Shown: positions 37,301 to 45,442 of the stretch, piece after piece
How the letters are laid out: every line of letters starts with the position of its first letter
How positions within the stretch are numbered: the stretch's first letter is position 1
Source: Paraburkholderia antibiotica
GTDB lineage: Bacteria; Pseudomonadota; Gammaproteobacteria; Burkholderiales; Burkholderiaceae
Assembly (NCBI RefSeq): GCF_012927125.1
Contig: NZ_JABBFZ010000005.1
Location: 307,752-371,751, forward strand
DNA: 64,000 bases
Direction: 5' to 3'
The notes under the pieces: model-generated
Told to the model about the DNA's origin: nothing
Seen by the model: only the letters and a program-made list of their open reading frames with translations
The model's database searches: none
Program-made: the position numbers and the translations under genes

Positions 37301-37384
37301 TGCCGCGAACAGATCGAGCATGGCACCGGGCAGCAGGCGCTGCATATCGCGCAGCTCGCGCAACGGGCGCTGGCGGCGCGCTAA
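34379..37384 (+). CDS. YdiJ-like FAD/Fe-S D-2-hydroxyglutarate dehydrogenase
   Basis: A 1001-residue fusion of a GlcD/VAO-type FAD-binding oxidase (N-terminal half: RGGGTSQNGQ, GGMIANNSCGAHS, LSGEHGDGQAK) and a GlpC-like iron-sulfur half. The latter has Cys clusters (CIGMGKCRSLEGGTMCPSYR and CLACKGCKSDCP) and CCG-type motifs (RRLCCGRPLYD, DTGCCGMAGSFG). Length and order match E. coli YdiJ (about 1018), a D-2-hydroxyglutarate dehydrogenase. It would oxidise the product of the DUF1338 enzyme 45 bases upstream to 2-oxoglutarate. I chose GTG 34379 (GAGGTGCGGA upstream); TTG 34361 is an alternative. D-lactate-type activity cannot be excluded. Confidence 0.85.
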   Translation: MGTSLSLDEERRADTRSGEHGAADEARIARPFAASAALLQTLESDLREHVRGEVRFDQGSKALYASDASNYRQIPLGVVVPADLDDLLATLAACRRNDVPFLARGGGTSQNGQCVNVAVVADASKYVNRVVSVDPLARVAIVEPGVVCDTLRDAAEQHGLTFAPDPATHSRCTLGGMIANNSCGAHSVMAGKTVENVEALEVATFDGARFWVGPTSDEELERIIAAGGRRGEIYAALKQLRDTYATQIRAKFPQIRRRVSGFNLDQLLPENGFNVARALVGSEGTCAVTLQAKVRLVKSPAKRVIVVVGFKDIYTAADAVPHFMRCEPIAIEGLDRAIIRGLQARGLKKDEIALLPDGDAWVVLEFGADTQEAVLRQAQDAAAYFQSGAAGANVSTKLVEDRALQAKVWSIRETGASAVALSVDRDKPDPVVGWEDAAVDPLRLGDYLRAFQALVDRYGYETSLYGHFGDGCVHARITFDLRSAAGVATWRKFLREAAELVVEFGGSLSGEHGDGQAKAEFLPIMYGPELMQAMEQFKAIWDPANRLNPGKVVHAYRADENLRMGPAYQPVTLHTKLAFASHEGDGFQRAIERCIGMGKCRSLEGGTMCPSYRATREEKYSTRGRAHLFWEMLQGEVIADGWDSREVKEALDTCLACKGCKSDCPTHTDMASYKSEFLSHYYERHRRPRQAWFMGRIGAWAPWAARVPRLANFLMSAPGLSALGKWVAGVAPARALPKFATTTYRQRAETLTRAIPARADADAKKVILWVDTFNDHFTPEITQAAADVLTQLGWHVVLPKRRLCCGRPLYDFGLLDRARELLTHIVDDLADEIAAGVPLVGLEPGCLSVFKDELLKQLPDHALAARLSAQTFLFADFVARQPFDWPTLDADVVVHGHCHQKALFGMQGDTALLNRLGVKWTLLDTGCCGMAGSFGFNIEHHALSEKIGEDTLFPAVREATAANARTIVLTNGFSCREQIEHGTGQQALHIAQLAQRALAAR

Positions 37385-37408
37385 GGGCTGAGCGCGTTAT
37401 TCAGCGCG

Positions 37409-38044
37409 TTACTTCTTCGCCGAATCGATCGTGGCCGGCGGTGTGTGCGGCAAGTCCGCGTTGGTCGCCATCCACAGCACTTCGGCGTCTTCGTCGCTGG
37501 TGGACACGGCCGCATGACCGGTGCGGCTGTCGAAGTAGAGACTGTCGCCCGCATTCAGATGCGTCGGCGCGTACAGCTCCGAATAAAGGCACACGCTGCC
37601 GCTGATCACGTACAGGAATTCCTCGCCTTCGTGGCGGCCCCAGTCGTCGAACGCATCGAGCGTATGCGCGGAGATGCGGATACGAAATGGCAGCATCGCC
37701 TTGTGCGCGAGATCGGTGGCGAGCAATTCCATCTGATAGCCGCGATACGCGTGGCGTTGTCCCTCGTCCTTGCGGGTCAGCGCGCGCCGGCCGCTCGCGC
37801 TGACTTTCGGCGTCGAGCCGAACAGTTCGCCGATTTCGATCTTCAGGCCCAGCACGATTTTTTGCAGCACGTCGAAAGTGGGGGACATCAGGCCGTTTTC
37901 GACTTTCGACAGCGTCGAGCGGGACACGCCGCACAGGCGGCTCGCGGTTTCGAGCGTCAGATCCTGGGCCTGGCGGGCGGCGCGTACGCGACGGCCAAGG
38001 TCCGTACTGGACGTGTCGACGGGTTTGGTGAGGTGGGTGTCCAT
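37409..38044 (-). CDS. XRE-family regulator with C-terminal cupin domain
   Basis: A 211-residue protein with an N-terminal helix-turn-helix (LGRRVRAARQAQDLTLETASRLCGVSRSTLSKVENG, residues about 15-70) and a C-terminal cupin sensor (EGEEFLYVISGSVCLYSE, about 130-195). Proteins of this layout often sense a small carboxylate or amine and repress catabolic genes. The start ATG 38044 is chosen because the helix-turn-helix follows at once; the longer frame is unsupported. It ends 24 bases from the convergent dehydrogenase. Confidence 0.88.
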   Translation of the reverse strand: MDTHLTKPVDTSSTDLGRRVRAARQAQDLTLETASRLCGVSRSTLSKVENGLMSPTFDVLQKIVLGLKIEIGELFGSTPKVSASGRRALTRKDEGQRHAYRGYQMELLATDLAHKAMLPFRIRISAHTLDAFDDWGRHEGEEFLYVISGSVCLYSELYAPTHLNAGDSLYFDSRTGHAAVSTSDEDAEVLWMATNADLPHTPPATIDSAKK

Positions 38045-38480
38045 GGGGTTTGCTGCTGTTTGGCTACGCGCTTTATCGGAGCGGATGATGTTTCCGATAA
38101 TAACATTTGGCACGATGCGCGCATGCGGCGGGAATAAACGGTGGGGGCGAAGGGGAGTGAGCCACGCATTCGAGCCGCCCTGTTCGACACTTTCGCAACG
38201 CATGTGGGATCGCGGCCCACGCGCGGTGTCATCACCGACGCGTGTGCACGCTTTTCTCATCGGAAACACTACGGGCTTGCAGCGCGCTCTACGCCATGTA
38301 CGAACGACGCTGCGCGCTACGTGCCAGCCGTTGCTTTAGCCGCCGCCACGCATTCGATCCCGACGTCCACTTGTTCCGGGCACGCGAGCATGTCGACGAA
38401 AATGTGTGCGGTTGGATCGACTGGAATATCGCGCGAGCACACCGCGATGCGATACGTTGCTTCGCTTCGCAATCCGCGTC
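38045..38480. other. Intergenic region between XRE-cupin regulator and PEP-mutase family gene
   Basis: A 436-base gap. Its right part (38317-38471, minus strand) encodes a RidA-like fragment described separately. The left part (38045-38316) is the probable promoter of the XRE-cupin gene, with an AT-rich stretch near 38085-38115; nothing else was recognised. Confidence 0.5.
38317..38471 (-). pseudogene. Probable RidA-family C-terminal remnant
   Basis: Right after the stop of the PEP-mutase family gene, the minus strand reads about 50 residues that look like the end of a RidA/YjgF imine deaminase: TAHIFVDMLACPEQVDVGIE followed by CVAAA, then a stop at 38317. No start codon or N-terminal part is present, as the upstream DNA is the PEP-mutase family gene in another frame. 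I read it as a decayed fragment; resemblance is by eye and moderate. Confidence 0.4.
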
Positions 38481-39302
38481 TCACGCACCGCCGCCGAAAA
38501 GCGCGTTGAGCTTCGCGCCTGCCGCCGCGCCGGTGAAGTCGAAGCGCCCTTCGGCCAGCGTCTGCGCGGCCTGCATGAAGCCCCCCCACGCCGCGCGCGC
38601 CAAGCCGCCGCCGACGCTGATACGCCGCACGCCGAGCGCCGCCACTTCCTGCAAGCTCAGATTCGAGGTCGAGCCGATCAGCAGATTGACGGGTTTCGGC
38701 GCGACGGCCGCGACCACGGCCTCGATCTGCTCGCGTGTCTGGATGCCGGGCGCGTACAGGCAATCGGCGCCGGCTGCCGCGTAGGCCTGCAGACGCGCGA
38801 TCGCGTCGTCGAGATCGGGCTTGCCGGCGAAGAAGTTTTCCGCGCGGCCGACCAGCAAGGTATCGCCGCCGCTCTGATCGATCGCATGGCGCGCCGCGGC
38901 GATGCGCTGCACGGCGACGTCGAGCGGAAAAAGCGGCGCGGTGGGGTTGCCGGTCGAGTCTTCGATCGACAGACCCGCGACGCCGGTCGCGACCGCGAGC
39001 GTCACGCTGTCGGCCACTTCCTGTGGCGTGCTGCCGAAACCGTTTTCGAAATCCGCGTTGACCGGCAAATCGGTCGCCTCGACGATCGTGCGCAGGTGCG
39101 CGAGGATCGCTTCGCGCGGCAGCGTGTTGTCCGCGTGTCCGGTCGACCACGCAAAACCGGAACTCGTGGTGGCGACTGCCTTGAAGCCGAGCGTCTGCAG
39201 ATAGCGGGCGCTGCCCGCGTCCCACGGATTGGGCAGCACGAAACAGCCGGACGTATGCAGCGCGCGGAAAGCGGCGCGTTTTTCGGCAACGGTGTGGGGC
39301 AT
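38481..39302 (-). CDS. Isocitrate lyase / PEP mutase superfamily protein
   Basis: A 273-residue TIM-barrel protein of the isocitrate lyase/phosphoenolpyruvate mutase family. Seen: LPNPWDAGSARYLQTLGFKA, the metal-binding NADFENGFG, and GLSIEDSTG. The KKCGH catalytic loop of true isocitrate lyase is absent, so it acts on another 2-oxo or hydroxy acid (carboxyphosphonoenolpyruvate, methylisocitrate-like or oxaloacetate-type reactions are known in the family). GGAGA lies 8-12 bases before ATG 39302. A longer frame to 39383 is not supported. Confidence 0.88.
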   Translation of the reverse strand: MPHTVAEKRAAFRALHTSGCFVLPNPWDAGSARYLQTLGFKAVATTSSGFAWSTGHADNTLPREAILAHLRTIVEATDLPVNADFENGFGSTPQEVADSVTLAVATGVAGLSIEDSTGNPTAPLFPLDVAVQRIAAARHAIDQSGGDTLLVGRAENFFAGKPDLDDAIARLQAYAAAGADCLYAPGIQTREQIEAVVAAVAPKPVNLLIGSTSNLSLQEVAALGVRRISVGGGLARAAWGGFMQAAQTLAEGRFDFTGAAAGAKLNALFGGGA

Positions 39303-39471
39303 CGCAAGTCTCCAGGAAAGGAGGGAGTGGAGGCTCCCTCGTCGATCGGGCAAGGTCGGGGCAGGCAAATCGGTATTCGCCACAGCGAAGTCTATGTCGG
39401 GATCGAACGCGTTGGTGATGAAATTCGTGCACGATGCGCGAACTGGATCCAGAGGTCACGCATATAAAACA

Positions 39472-39509
39472 AAAGCGGGCGTATGCCGTTAAAAGCATGC
39501 GCCCGCTTT
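39472..39509 (-). terminator. Rho-independent terminator of the DUF4148 gene
   Basis: A 15-bp stem (39472-39486 with 39495-39509, one G-U) around CGTTAAAA; on the minus strand TTTTGTTTTAT follows. Confidence 0.8.
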
Positions 39510-39628
39510 ATTCTCGCGAGAAAAACGCTAAAAGCCGGAAACGCTAAAAAGCCGCCAAGGCTTTACAGGCCGAACAGGTGAAAACACAAGCAGTCTTTCG
39601 GACCGCCAACTTTCCGCCACAACCGGCC

Positions 39629-39655
39629 AATCCGTGCAATCCGTGCAATCCGTGC
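39629..39655. repeat. 9-bp tandem repeat, three copies
   Basis: AATCCGTGC repeated three times without spacers, in the 3' untranslated zone of the DUF4148 gene. It is a likely slippage-prone microsatellite. Confidence 0.8.
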
Positions 39656-39665
39656 GTTCTGTCCG

Positions 39666-39977
39666 CTACTGGTCCGCCGGATTCGTCACCATTGGATGCT
39701 GGCCACCGGTTTGCGTCGTGCCCGCCGGTTGTGTGCCATACCCCGACGTGTTGCCCTGGGCCATCGCGTTCTGCGTGGACACGCGCGCTTCAGCCGCCTG
39801 GATATCGGCGGGATAGGTGGAGTCTTCCGCGGTGGCCGGGTTGTAGCCGGCCCGTTCGAGTTGCTGCAATTGCGCCTTCACTTCGGCGCGCGTGACCGGC
39901 TGGTCGCTTTGTGCAAACGATGCAATCGGCGCGGCAATAAGCGCCGCGAGCGTGACTGCCTGAATCAGCGATTTCAT
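39666..39977 (-). CDS. DUF4148 family secreted protein
   Basis: A 103-residue protein with a signal peptide (MKSLIQAVTLAALIAAPIASFA, cut before QSD) and the DUF4148 core VTRAEVKAQLQQLERAGYNP followed by YPADIQAAEARV. The C-terminal third is Gly/Thr/Gln-rich and low complexity. This small periplasmic family is very common in Burkholderiaceae with many copies per genome; its function is unknown. GGAGGGAAAC precedes ATG 39977. Confidence 0.9.
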   Translation of the reverse strand: MKSLIQAVTLAALIAAPIASFAQSDQPVTRAEVKAQLQQLERAGYNPATAEDSTYPADIQAAEARVSTQNAMAQGNTSGYGTQPAGTTQTGGQHPMVTNPADQ

Positions 39978-40181
39978 GATGTTTCCCTCCGACGTTGTCT
40001 GTCCGGCACCGCCGCAATGCGGGCACCTGTTGCGGAGTCTAGAAAGCGGTCTGCTTCAGGGAAACCACCAGGAAGTTAATTCAGTATTGCCACAAACAAC
40101 CAGTCGGCGTGCTGTAATCCCGCCGACGTGGTTTTCGTAAAACAACGGAAAAGCGCACGTAATCCGGCTTATTAATCCGGC

Positions 40182-41267
40182 TTAAATCCCTTTATGCACG
40201 TCGACCCGATAAGCGGTCACTTGCCGGTAAGTCGAGCCAGGCCGCAAGATCACTTCGTCCTGCCCGGCCATATTGACCTCGTTCGGAAAGCCGCCGGCTT
40301 CGAGGCACAAACCGGCATGCCGCTGATAGCGGACGCCGCCGCGTCCCGCGTTGCCGTTCAGCGCGTTGCCGGTGTAGAACTGCAGACCGCGTTGATCGGT
40401 CGAGACGGTCAGTTCGCGTCCGCTGCCCGGATCGTACGCGCACGCGACTTCCCGCACGGCGGGCATATGGCCGTCGATGCCGGCCTGCGCCGCTTCGCGC
40501 AGCACGTAGCAGTGATCGAAGCCGCCGGCGCGCGCAAGCTGCGCGTGCGGCCAGTCGAGCCGGCCGCCGATCGGCGCGCTCTGCCGGAAGTCGAAGGCAT
40601 TGCCCGCGACGTCGGCGAGCTTGCACGGAATCATCGTGGCGTCGACTTCGAAAAAACGCTCGGCGTCGATCGAGAGAACGTGGCCGCGAATATCGGTGCC
40701 CGCGCAACCGGTGAGATTGAAGTACGGATGGCTGGTCAGGTTGAGCGGTGTCGGCGCGTCGGCGATCGCTTCGTATTCGATCGTCAGCGTGCCGTCGTCG
40801 TCGAGTGAATAGCGGACTTGCACGGTCACGTGGCCGGGAAAACCGGCGTCGCCTTCGGGCGACTCCAGCCGCATCAGCAACGCGCCGTCGTCCTCGCTGA
40901 CGTCCCACAGCACACGATGAAAACCGACGGTGCCGCCATGCAGCAGGTTCGGACCTTCGTTGCGATCGAGCGCGTATTCGATGCCGTCGAGCGAAAAGCG
41001 CGCGCCGGCAATCCGGTTCGCCCAGCGGCCGACCAGTCCGCCCATATACGTGGTCGCCGCCACGTATTCGGCGGGCGTATCGTGGCCGAGCAGAATATCG
41101 CCGAGACGTCCCGTGCGGTCCGGCGCGTGCCACGAGACCAGGGTCGCGCCGAGGTCGCTGATGGCGACTTTCATGCCGTGCGCGTTACGCAGTGTGTAGA
41201 GCCGCACGCGATCGCCGCCGTGCAGCGTGCCCCACGGCTCGGAAGAAAGTTGTGCGATGCTGATCAT
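40182..41267 (-). CDS. galM: Aldose 1-epimerase (mutarotase)
   Basis: A 361-residue mutarotase that interconverts alpha and beta sugar anomers. The catalytic His lies in LNLTSHPYFNL and the catalytic Glu in GLCLEAGGFPNEVN near the C terminus; HGGTVGFHRVLWD is also typical. The start ATG 41267 (MISIAQL) is chosen since the longer frame adds a Lys/Arg-rich piece. It lies 34 bases after xylR on the same strand, so a xylR-galM unit is likely, supplying the xylose anomer used by xylose isomerase. Confidence 0.92.
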   Translation of the reverse strand: MISIAQLSSEPWGTLHGGDRVRLYTLRNAHGMKVAISDLGATLVSWHAPDRTGRLGDILLGHDTPAEYVAATTYMGGLVGRWANRIAGARFSLDGIEYALDRNEGPNLLHGGTVGFHRVLWDVSEDDGALLMRLESPEGDAGFPGHVTVQVRYSLDDDGTLTIEYEAIADAPTPLNLTSHPYFNLTGCAGTDIRGHVLSIDAERFFEVDATMIPCKLADVAGNAFDFRQSAPIGGRLDWPHAQLARAGGFDHCYVLREAAQAGIDGHMPAVREVACAYDPGSGRELTVSTDQRGLQFYTGNALNGNAGRGGVRYQRHAGLCLEAGGFPNEVNMAGQDEVILRPGSTYRQVTAYRVDVHKGI

Positions 41268-41301
41268 GTGGTCAAGGCGAAAAAAAAGAAAAAGAGCATG
41301 C

Positions 41302-42525
41302 CTAGCCGGCGGCTTTCGCCGGCTTCGCACTCACGCGCTCCTGATACTCGCGCGGCGTGCAGCCGAGTTCGCGGCGAAATACGGCGTACATGTATTGCAG
41401 CGACGTGAAGCCGCAACGTATCGCGACTTCCGCGCTCGACGCATCGCGTTTCGCGAGCAGCGACTTCGCAACGTCGAGCTTATGACGCAGGATTTCCTGG
41501 TGCACCGTGCACTGCCGCTCGCGCCGGAAGTACTCCTCGAGCGATGAACGCGACACGCCCACATAGTCGGCCACCTGTTCGGTGCGGATGCCCTGACACG
41601 CGTACTGGCGAATGAAGTGGCGCGCGCGCATCACGTACGGACTCGCGAGCGGTTGATGCCGTGTCGATTCGAGCACGTTGATACCGACCGGCGGCACCAG
41701 GATGCGACGCCCTGGAAAACGCGCGCCATGCAGCATCTGATGCAGGATGTGCGCGGCGGTGCGGCCCATTTCCTCGGTACCCTGAATCACCGACGACAGC
41801 GGAATGCGCGTCAGCGTGCGCGTGAGCGGATCGTTGTCGATGCCGATGATCGCGACTTCCTCGGGCACCGGAATGCCGGCGATCAGACAGGCCTGCAGCA
41901 GATGCCGCGCGCGCGCATCGGTGACCGCGATGATGCCGACCGGCTTCGGCAGTTGCCGCAACCACGCGGTCAATTGCTCGATCGCCTGGTTCCACGACGG
42001 CGCGCTGGTCGACAGGCCGCGATAGATCTCGTTGTCGATCTGTGCGGCGCTGCGTCCGTCCTGGCTGCGCAGAGCGGAGAACGCGAGTTCGCGCTGCTGC
42101 GCCCAGCGGTTTTCCTGCGCCTGCGGCAGGCTGTATAGCGCGAAGTTCTCGAGACCCGCGCCGATCAGATGCGTGTACGCGAGCGACACGAGCTTGCTGT
42201 TGTCGGTCGCGATATAGGGTAAATCCGGGGGGTATTGCGTCGGATCCTCGTACGACGAACCGACCGCGACCACCGGCAGCGGACAGTCGCGCAATGCCTC
42301 GTCGACGGCGGGGTCGTCGAAGTCCGCGATGATGCCGTCGCCGTCGAAGCGTTGGATACCGGCGAGGCGGCAGCGAAAGTCTTCTTCGAGAAACAGGTCC
42401 CACGCGACGCGCGTCGACAGCAGGTAGTTGCCGATACCGGTGATGATCTCGCGGTCGTAGACCTTGTTCGCGTTGAACAGCAGCGCGATGCGGTGGGTTG
42501 TTTGTGGTGCTTGCGGACGGGTCAT
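41302..42525 (-). CDS. xylR: Xylose operon regulator XylR (AraC family)
   Basis: A 407-residue regulator with a LacI/periplasmic-binding-like sensor domain (HRIALLFNANKVYDREIITGIGNYL, GIIAVTDARARHLLQACL, VAIIGIDND) and a C-terminal AraC-type double helix-turn-helix (EQVADYVGVSRSSLEEYFRRE, AEVAIRCGFTSLQYMYAVFRRELGCTPREYQ split). This layout and the divergent xylA-xylFGH genes identify it as XylR, which activates xyl genes when xylose is bound. ATG 42525 starts MTRPQAPQ. Confidence 0.93.
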   Translation of the reverse strand: MTRPQAPQTTHRIALLFNANKVYDREIITGIGNYLLSTRVAWDLFLEEDFRCRLAGIQRFDGDGIIADFDDPAVDEALRDCPLPVVAVGSSYEDPTQYPPDLPYIATDNSKLVSLAYTHLIGAGLENFALYSLPQAQENRWAQQRELAFSALRSQDGRSAAQIDNEIYRGLSTSAPSWNQAIEQLTAWLRQLPKPVGIIAVTDARARHLLQACLIAGIPVPEEVAIIGIDNDPLTRTLTRIPLSSVIQGTEEMGRTAAHILHQMLHGARFPGRRILVPPVGINVLESTRHQPLASPYVMRARHFIRQYACQGIRTEQVADYVGVSRSSLEEYFRRERQCTVHQEILRHKLDVAKSLLAKRDASSAEVAIRCGFTSLQYMYAVFRRELGCTPREYQERVSAKPAKAAG

Positions 42526-42712
42526 GGCGGTCAACGACGCATGACCGAACCGGCCATTGCGTCTTCGTCTCCTTTGTCGAGTCCCACGCAACGGGGTTGC
42601 GGGTGAGCGCCCGCGGGCGGCTCCGTTTTTAAGCGTCTGGTTATTCTAGGCCCCGAATCGGGCGCCGGTCACAAACAAACGCGCGGGCGGTAAGAAACAT
42701 CAAGCGTGCTGC

Positions 42713-42728
42713 GCAATTTCGCAATTGC
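42713..42728. promoter_or_regulatory. Tandem GCAATTTC/GCAATTGC repeat, candidate XylR site
   Basis: Two 8-base units GCAATTTC and GCAATTGC lie head to tail about 93 bases before xylA, in the 295-base xylR-xylA gap. AraC-family activators bind direct repeats next to the -35, so this is a reasonable candidate; the evidence is pattern and position only. Confidence 0.35.
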
Positions 42729-42820
42729 CGACACATCGTGCAAGCGGCAGCATGGCGTCACCTCGTCGGCTGGCCCGGCTATGCCGCGTGGATAGCATTA
42801 AACACGACATGGAGACGCCG

Positions 42821-44143
42821 ATGTCCTACTTCGAACACATTGCCGCGATCCGTTATGAAGGCCCGCAATCGGACAATCCGCTTGCGTACCGCCACTATGA
42901 CAGAACGAAAAAAGTACTCGGCAAGACGCTCGAAGAACATCTGCGGATTGCCGTGTGCTATTGGCATACGTTCGTGTGGCCGGGCGTCGATATCTTCGGG
43001 CAGGGCACGTTCCGGCGGCCGTGGCAGCAACCCGGCGACGCAATGGAGCGGGCACTGCAAAAGGCCGATGCCGCGTTCGAATTCTTCTCGAAGCTCGGCA
43101 CACCGTACTACACGTTCCACGATACCGACGTCGCGCCCGAAGGCGCGAGTGTCCGGGACTACAGCGAGAACTTCCTGCGCGTGTCCGATTATCTCGCGCG
43201 CAAGCAGCAGGACACCGGCATCAAATTGCTGTGGGGCACTGCCAATCTGTTTTCGCATCCGCGTTATGCGGCCGGCGCCGCGACCAACCCGAACCCGGAG
43301 ATCTTCGCGTTCGCCGCGACCCAGGTGCGTCATGCACTCGACGCGACGCTGCGTCTCGGCGGCGAAAACTATGTGCTGTGGGGTGGCCGCGAAGGCTACG
43401 ACACGCTGCTCAATACCGACCTCGGGCGCGAGCGCGAGCAGCTTGCGCGCTTCCTGCATATGGTGGTGGACCACAAGCACAAGATCGGCTTCAAGGGCGC
43501 GCTGCTGATCGAGCCGAAGCCGCAGGAGCCGACCAAGCATCAATACGATTACGACGTCGCGACCGTGCACGGCTTCCTGCTGCAATACGGGCTCGACAAG
43601 GAAATCCGCGTGAACATCGAGGCCAATCACGCGACGCTCGCCGGCCATTCGTTTCATCACGAGATCGCGACCGCGTTCGCACTCGGCATTTTCGGCAGCG
43701 TCGATGCGAATCGCGGCGATCCGCAAAACGGCTGGGATACCGATCAATTCCCGAACAGCGTCGAGGAACTGACGCTGGCGTTCTACGAGATTCTGCGCCA
43801 CGGCGGCTTCACGACCGGCGGCATGAACTTCGATTCGAAAGTGCGGCGCCAGAGCGTCGATGCGGAAGACCTGTTTCATGGCCATATCGGCGCGATCGAC
43901 AACCTCGCGCTCGGCCTCGAACGTGCGGCGGTGCTGATCGAAAACGAGCGTCTCGAACAGTTCAAGCGGCAGCGTTACGCGGGCTGGGACGGCGAGTTCG
44001 GCCGCAGGATCCTGTCCGGCGACTACTCGCTATCGACGCTCGCGCAGGACACGGTGGCGCGCGATCTGAATCCGCATCATGCGAGCGGGCAGCAGGAGCG
44101 CATGGAAAACATCGTCAATCAGGCGATTTATAGCGGACGTTGA
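42821..44143 (+). CDS. xylA: Xylose isomerase
   Basis: A 440-residue xylose isomerase (same length as E. coli XylA) that converts D-xylose to D-xylulose. Catalytic and metal residues seen: His/Asp in [44 protein letters not shown] [18 protein letters not shown], and [10 protein letters not shown] near the C-terminal third. I start at ATG 42821 (MSYFEHI), with GGAGA 6-10 bases upstream; the longer frame adds unrelated residues. It is the first gene of the xylA-xylF-xylG-xylH group. Confidence 0.97.
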   Translation: MSYFEHIAAIRYEGPQSDNPLAYRHYDRTKKVLGKTLEEHLRIAVCYWHTFVWPGVDIFGQGTFRRPWQQPGDAMERALQKADAAFEFFSKLGTPYYTFHDTDVAPEGASVRDYSENFLRVSDYLARKQQDTGIKLLWGTANLFSHPRYAAGAATNPNPEIFAFAATQVRHALDATLRLGGENYVLWGGREGYDTLLNTDLGREREQLARFLHMVVDHKHKIGFKGALLIEPKPQEPTKHQYDYDVATVHGFLLQYGLDKEIRVNIEANHATLAGHSFHHEIATAFALGIFGSVDANRGDPQNGWDTDQFPNSVEELTLAFYEILRHGGFTTGGMNFDSKVRRQSVDAEDLFHGHIGAIDNLALGLERAAVLIENERLEQFKRQRYAGWDGEFGRRILSGDYSLSTLAQDTVARDLNPHHASGQQERMENIVNQAIYSGR

Positions 44144-44317
44144 AACGCCGCGCGGTGGCAGAAGCTTTCGCATGGACATAAAGCACGAACACAAATATCG
44201 CGCGGCCACGCTGACCGCGCGAACCAGAAGCTGTGGGTTTATCGCCTGGTCTACTGCGGCTCGCAGCGCAGAACGGCACATCCGGGATTCCGGCTATCAC
44301 AACACAAGGAGACAGAA

Positions 44318-45346
44318 ATGAAATTCGCCATGCGTCGTAACGTATTGAGCTCGCTGCTGTGTGGCGCGGTGCTCGCCAGCCTGTCGCTCGCCGCGCCGCT
44401 CGCGCACGCGAGCAAGGATCACCCGGAAATCGGCTTCTGTATCGACGATCTGCGCGTCGAGCGCTGGTCGCGCGATCGCGACTATTTCGTCGCCGCGGCG
44501 GAAAAACTCGGCGCGAAAGTGTCGGTGCAATCGGCCGATGCGAGCGAAGAGCGTCAGATCTCGCAGATCGAAAACCTGATTTCGCGCGGCGTCGACGTGA
44601 TCGTGATCGTGCCGTTCAATTCGAAGACGCTCGGCAACGTGGTCGCCGAAGCGCGCAAAGCGGGCATCAAGGTCGTGTCTTATGACCGCCTGATTCTCGA
44701 CGCCGATATCGACGCCTATATCTCGTTCGACAACGAGAAGGTCGGCGAAATGCAGGCGCAGGGCGTGTATGACGTGCGGCCGAAGGGCAACTACTTCCTG
44801 CTCGGCGGCGCGCCGACCGACAACAACGCGAAGATGCTGCGTCAGGGTCAACTGAAGGTGCTGCAGCCGGCGATCGACAAGGGCGACATCAAGGTGGTCG
44901 GCCAGCAGTGGGTGCCGGAGTGGAGCGCATCGACCGCGCTGCGCATCATGGAAGACGCGCTGACCGCGAACAACAACAAGATCGACGCAGTCGTCGCGTC
45001 GAACGACGGCACCGCCGGCGGCGCGATCCAGGCGCTGGCCGCGCAGAACCTCGCCGGCAAGGTACCCATCTCGGGCCAGGACGCCGACCTCGCCGCCGTC
45101 AAGCGCGTGAAGGCCGGCACGCAGACGATGACCGTCTACAAGCCGCTGAAGCTGATCGCGGGCGAAGCGGCGAAGCTGTCGGTGGCGCTGGCGAAGGGCG
45201 AAAAGCCGGGCTTCAACGCGCAATACGACAACGGCAAGAAGAAGGTCGATACCGTGCTGCTGCAGCCGACCAAGCTGACGAAGGCCAACATCGATCTCGT
45301 CGTGAAGGACGGCTTCTACACGCAGTCGCAACTCGCGAGCCAATAA
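44318..45346 (+). CDS. xylF: D-xylose ABC transporter, periplasmic binding protein
   Basis: A 342-residue periplasmic sugar-binding protein. It has a signal peptide with a long hydrophobic core (LSSLLCGAVLASLSLAAPLAHA, cut before SKDH) and the XylF pattern IGFCIDDLRVERWSRDRDYF, where the Arg and Trp bind xylose, plus ISGQDADLAAVKRV. It passes xylose to XylGH. AAGGAGA precedes ATG 44318. It lies 174 bases after xylA. Confidence 0.95.
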   Translation: MKFAMRRNVLSSLLCGAVLASLSLAAPLAHASKDHPEIGFCIDDLRVERWSRDRDYFVAAAEKLGAKVSVQSADASEERQISQIENLISRGVDVIVIVPFNSKTLGNVVAEARKAGIKVVSYDRLILDADIDAYISFDNEKVGEMQAQGVYDVRPKGNYFLLGGAPTDNNAKMLRQGQLKVLQPAIDKGDIKVVGQQWVPEWSASTALRIMEDALTANNNKIDAVVASNDGTAGGAIQALAAQNLAGKVPISGQDADLAAVKRVKAGTQTMTVYKPLKLIAGEAAKLSVALAKGEKPGFNAQYDNGKKKVDTVLLQPTKLTKANIDLVVKDGFYTQSQLASQ

Positions 45347-45442
45347 GACGGAAGACGGGCGCGGCGTGAGCGCCACGCTGTCGGGCCAGGCGGCCCGGCA
45401 GTCTGGCCGGGCGCCCGCCCACCTTGCAGCGAGGCAGAGCGA

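Larger units (their letters stand above)
39303..39665. other. Intergenic region with terminator and short tandem repeat
   Basis: A 363-base gap between two minus-strand genes. It holds a strong terminator (39472-39509) for the DUF4148 gene and three tandem copies of AATCCGTGC (39629-39655). The rest near 39303-39420 should contain the PEP-mutase family promoter. Confidence 0.5.

Noticed and set aside
39629..39655. Short tandem repeat considered as a CRISPR start
   Set aside because: Units are 9 bases with no spacers and no cas genes are present.
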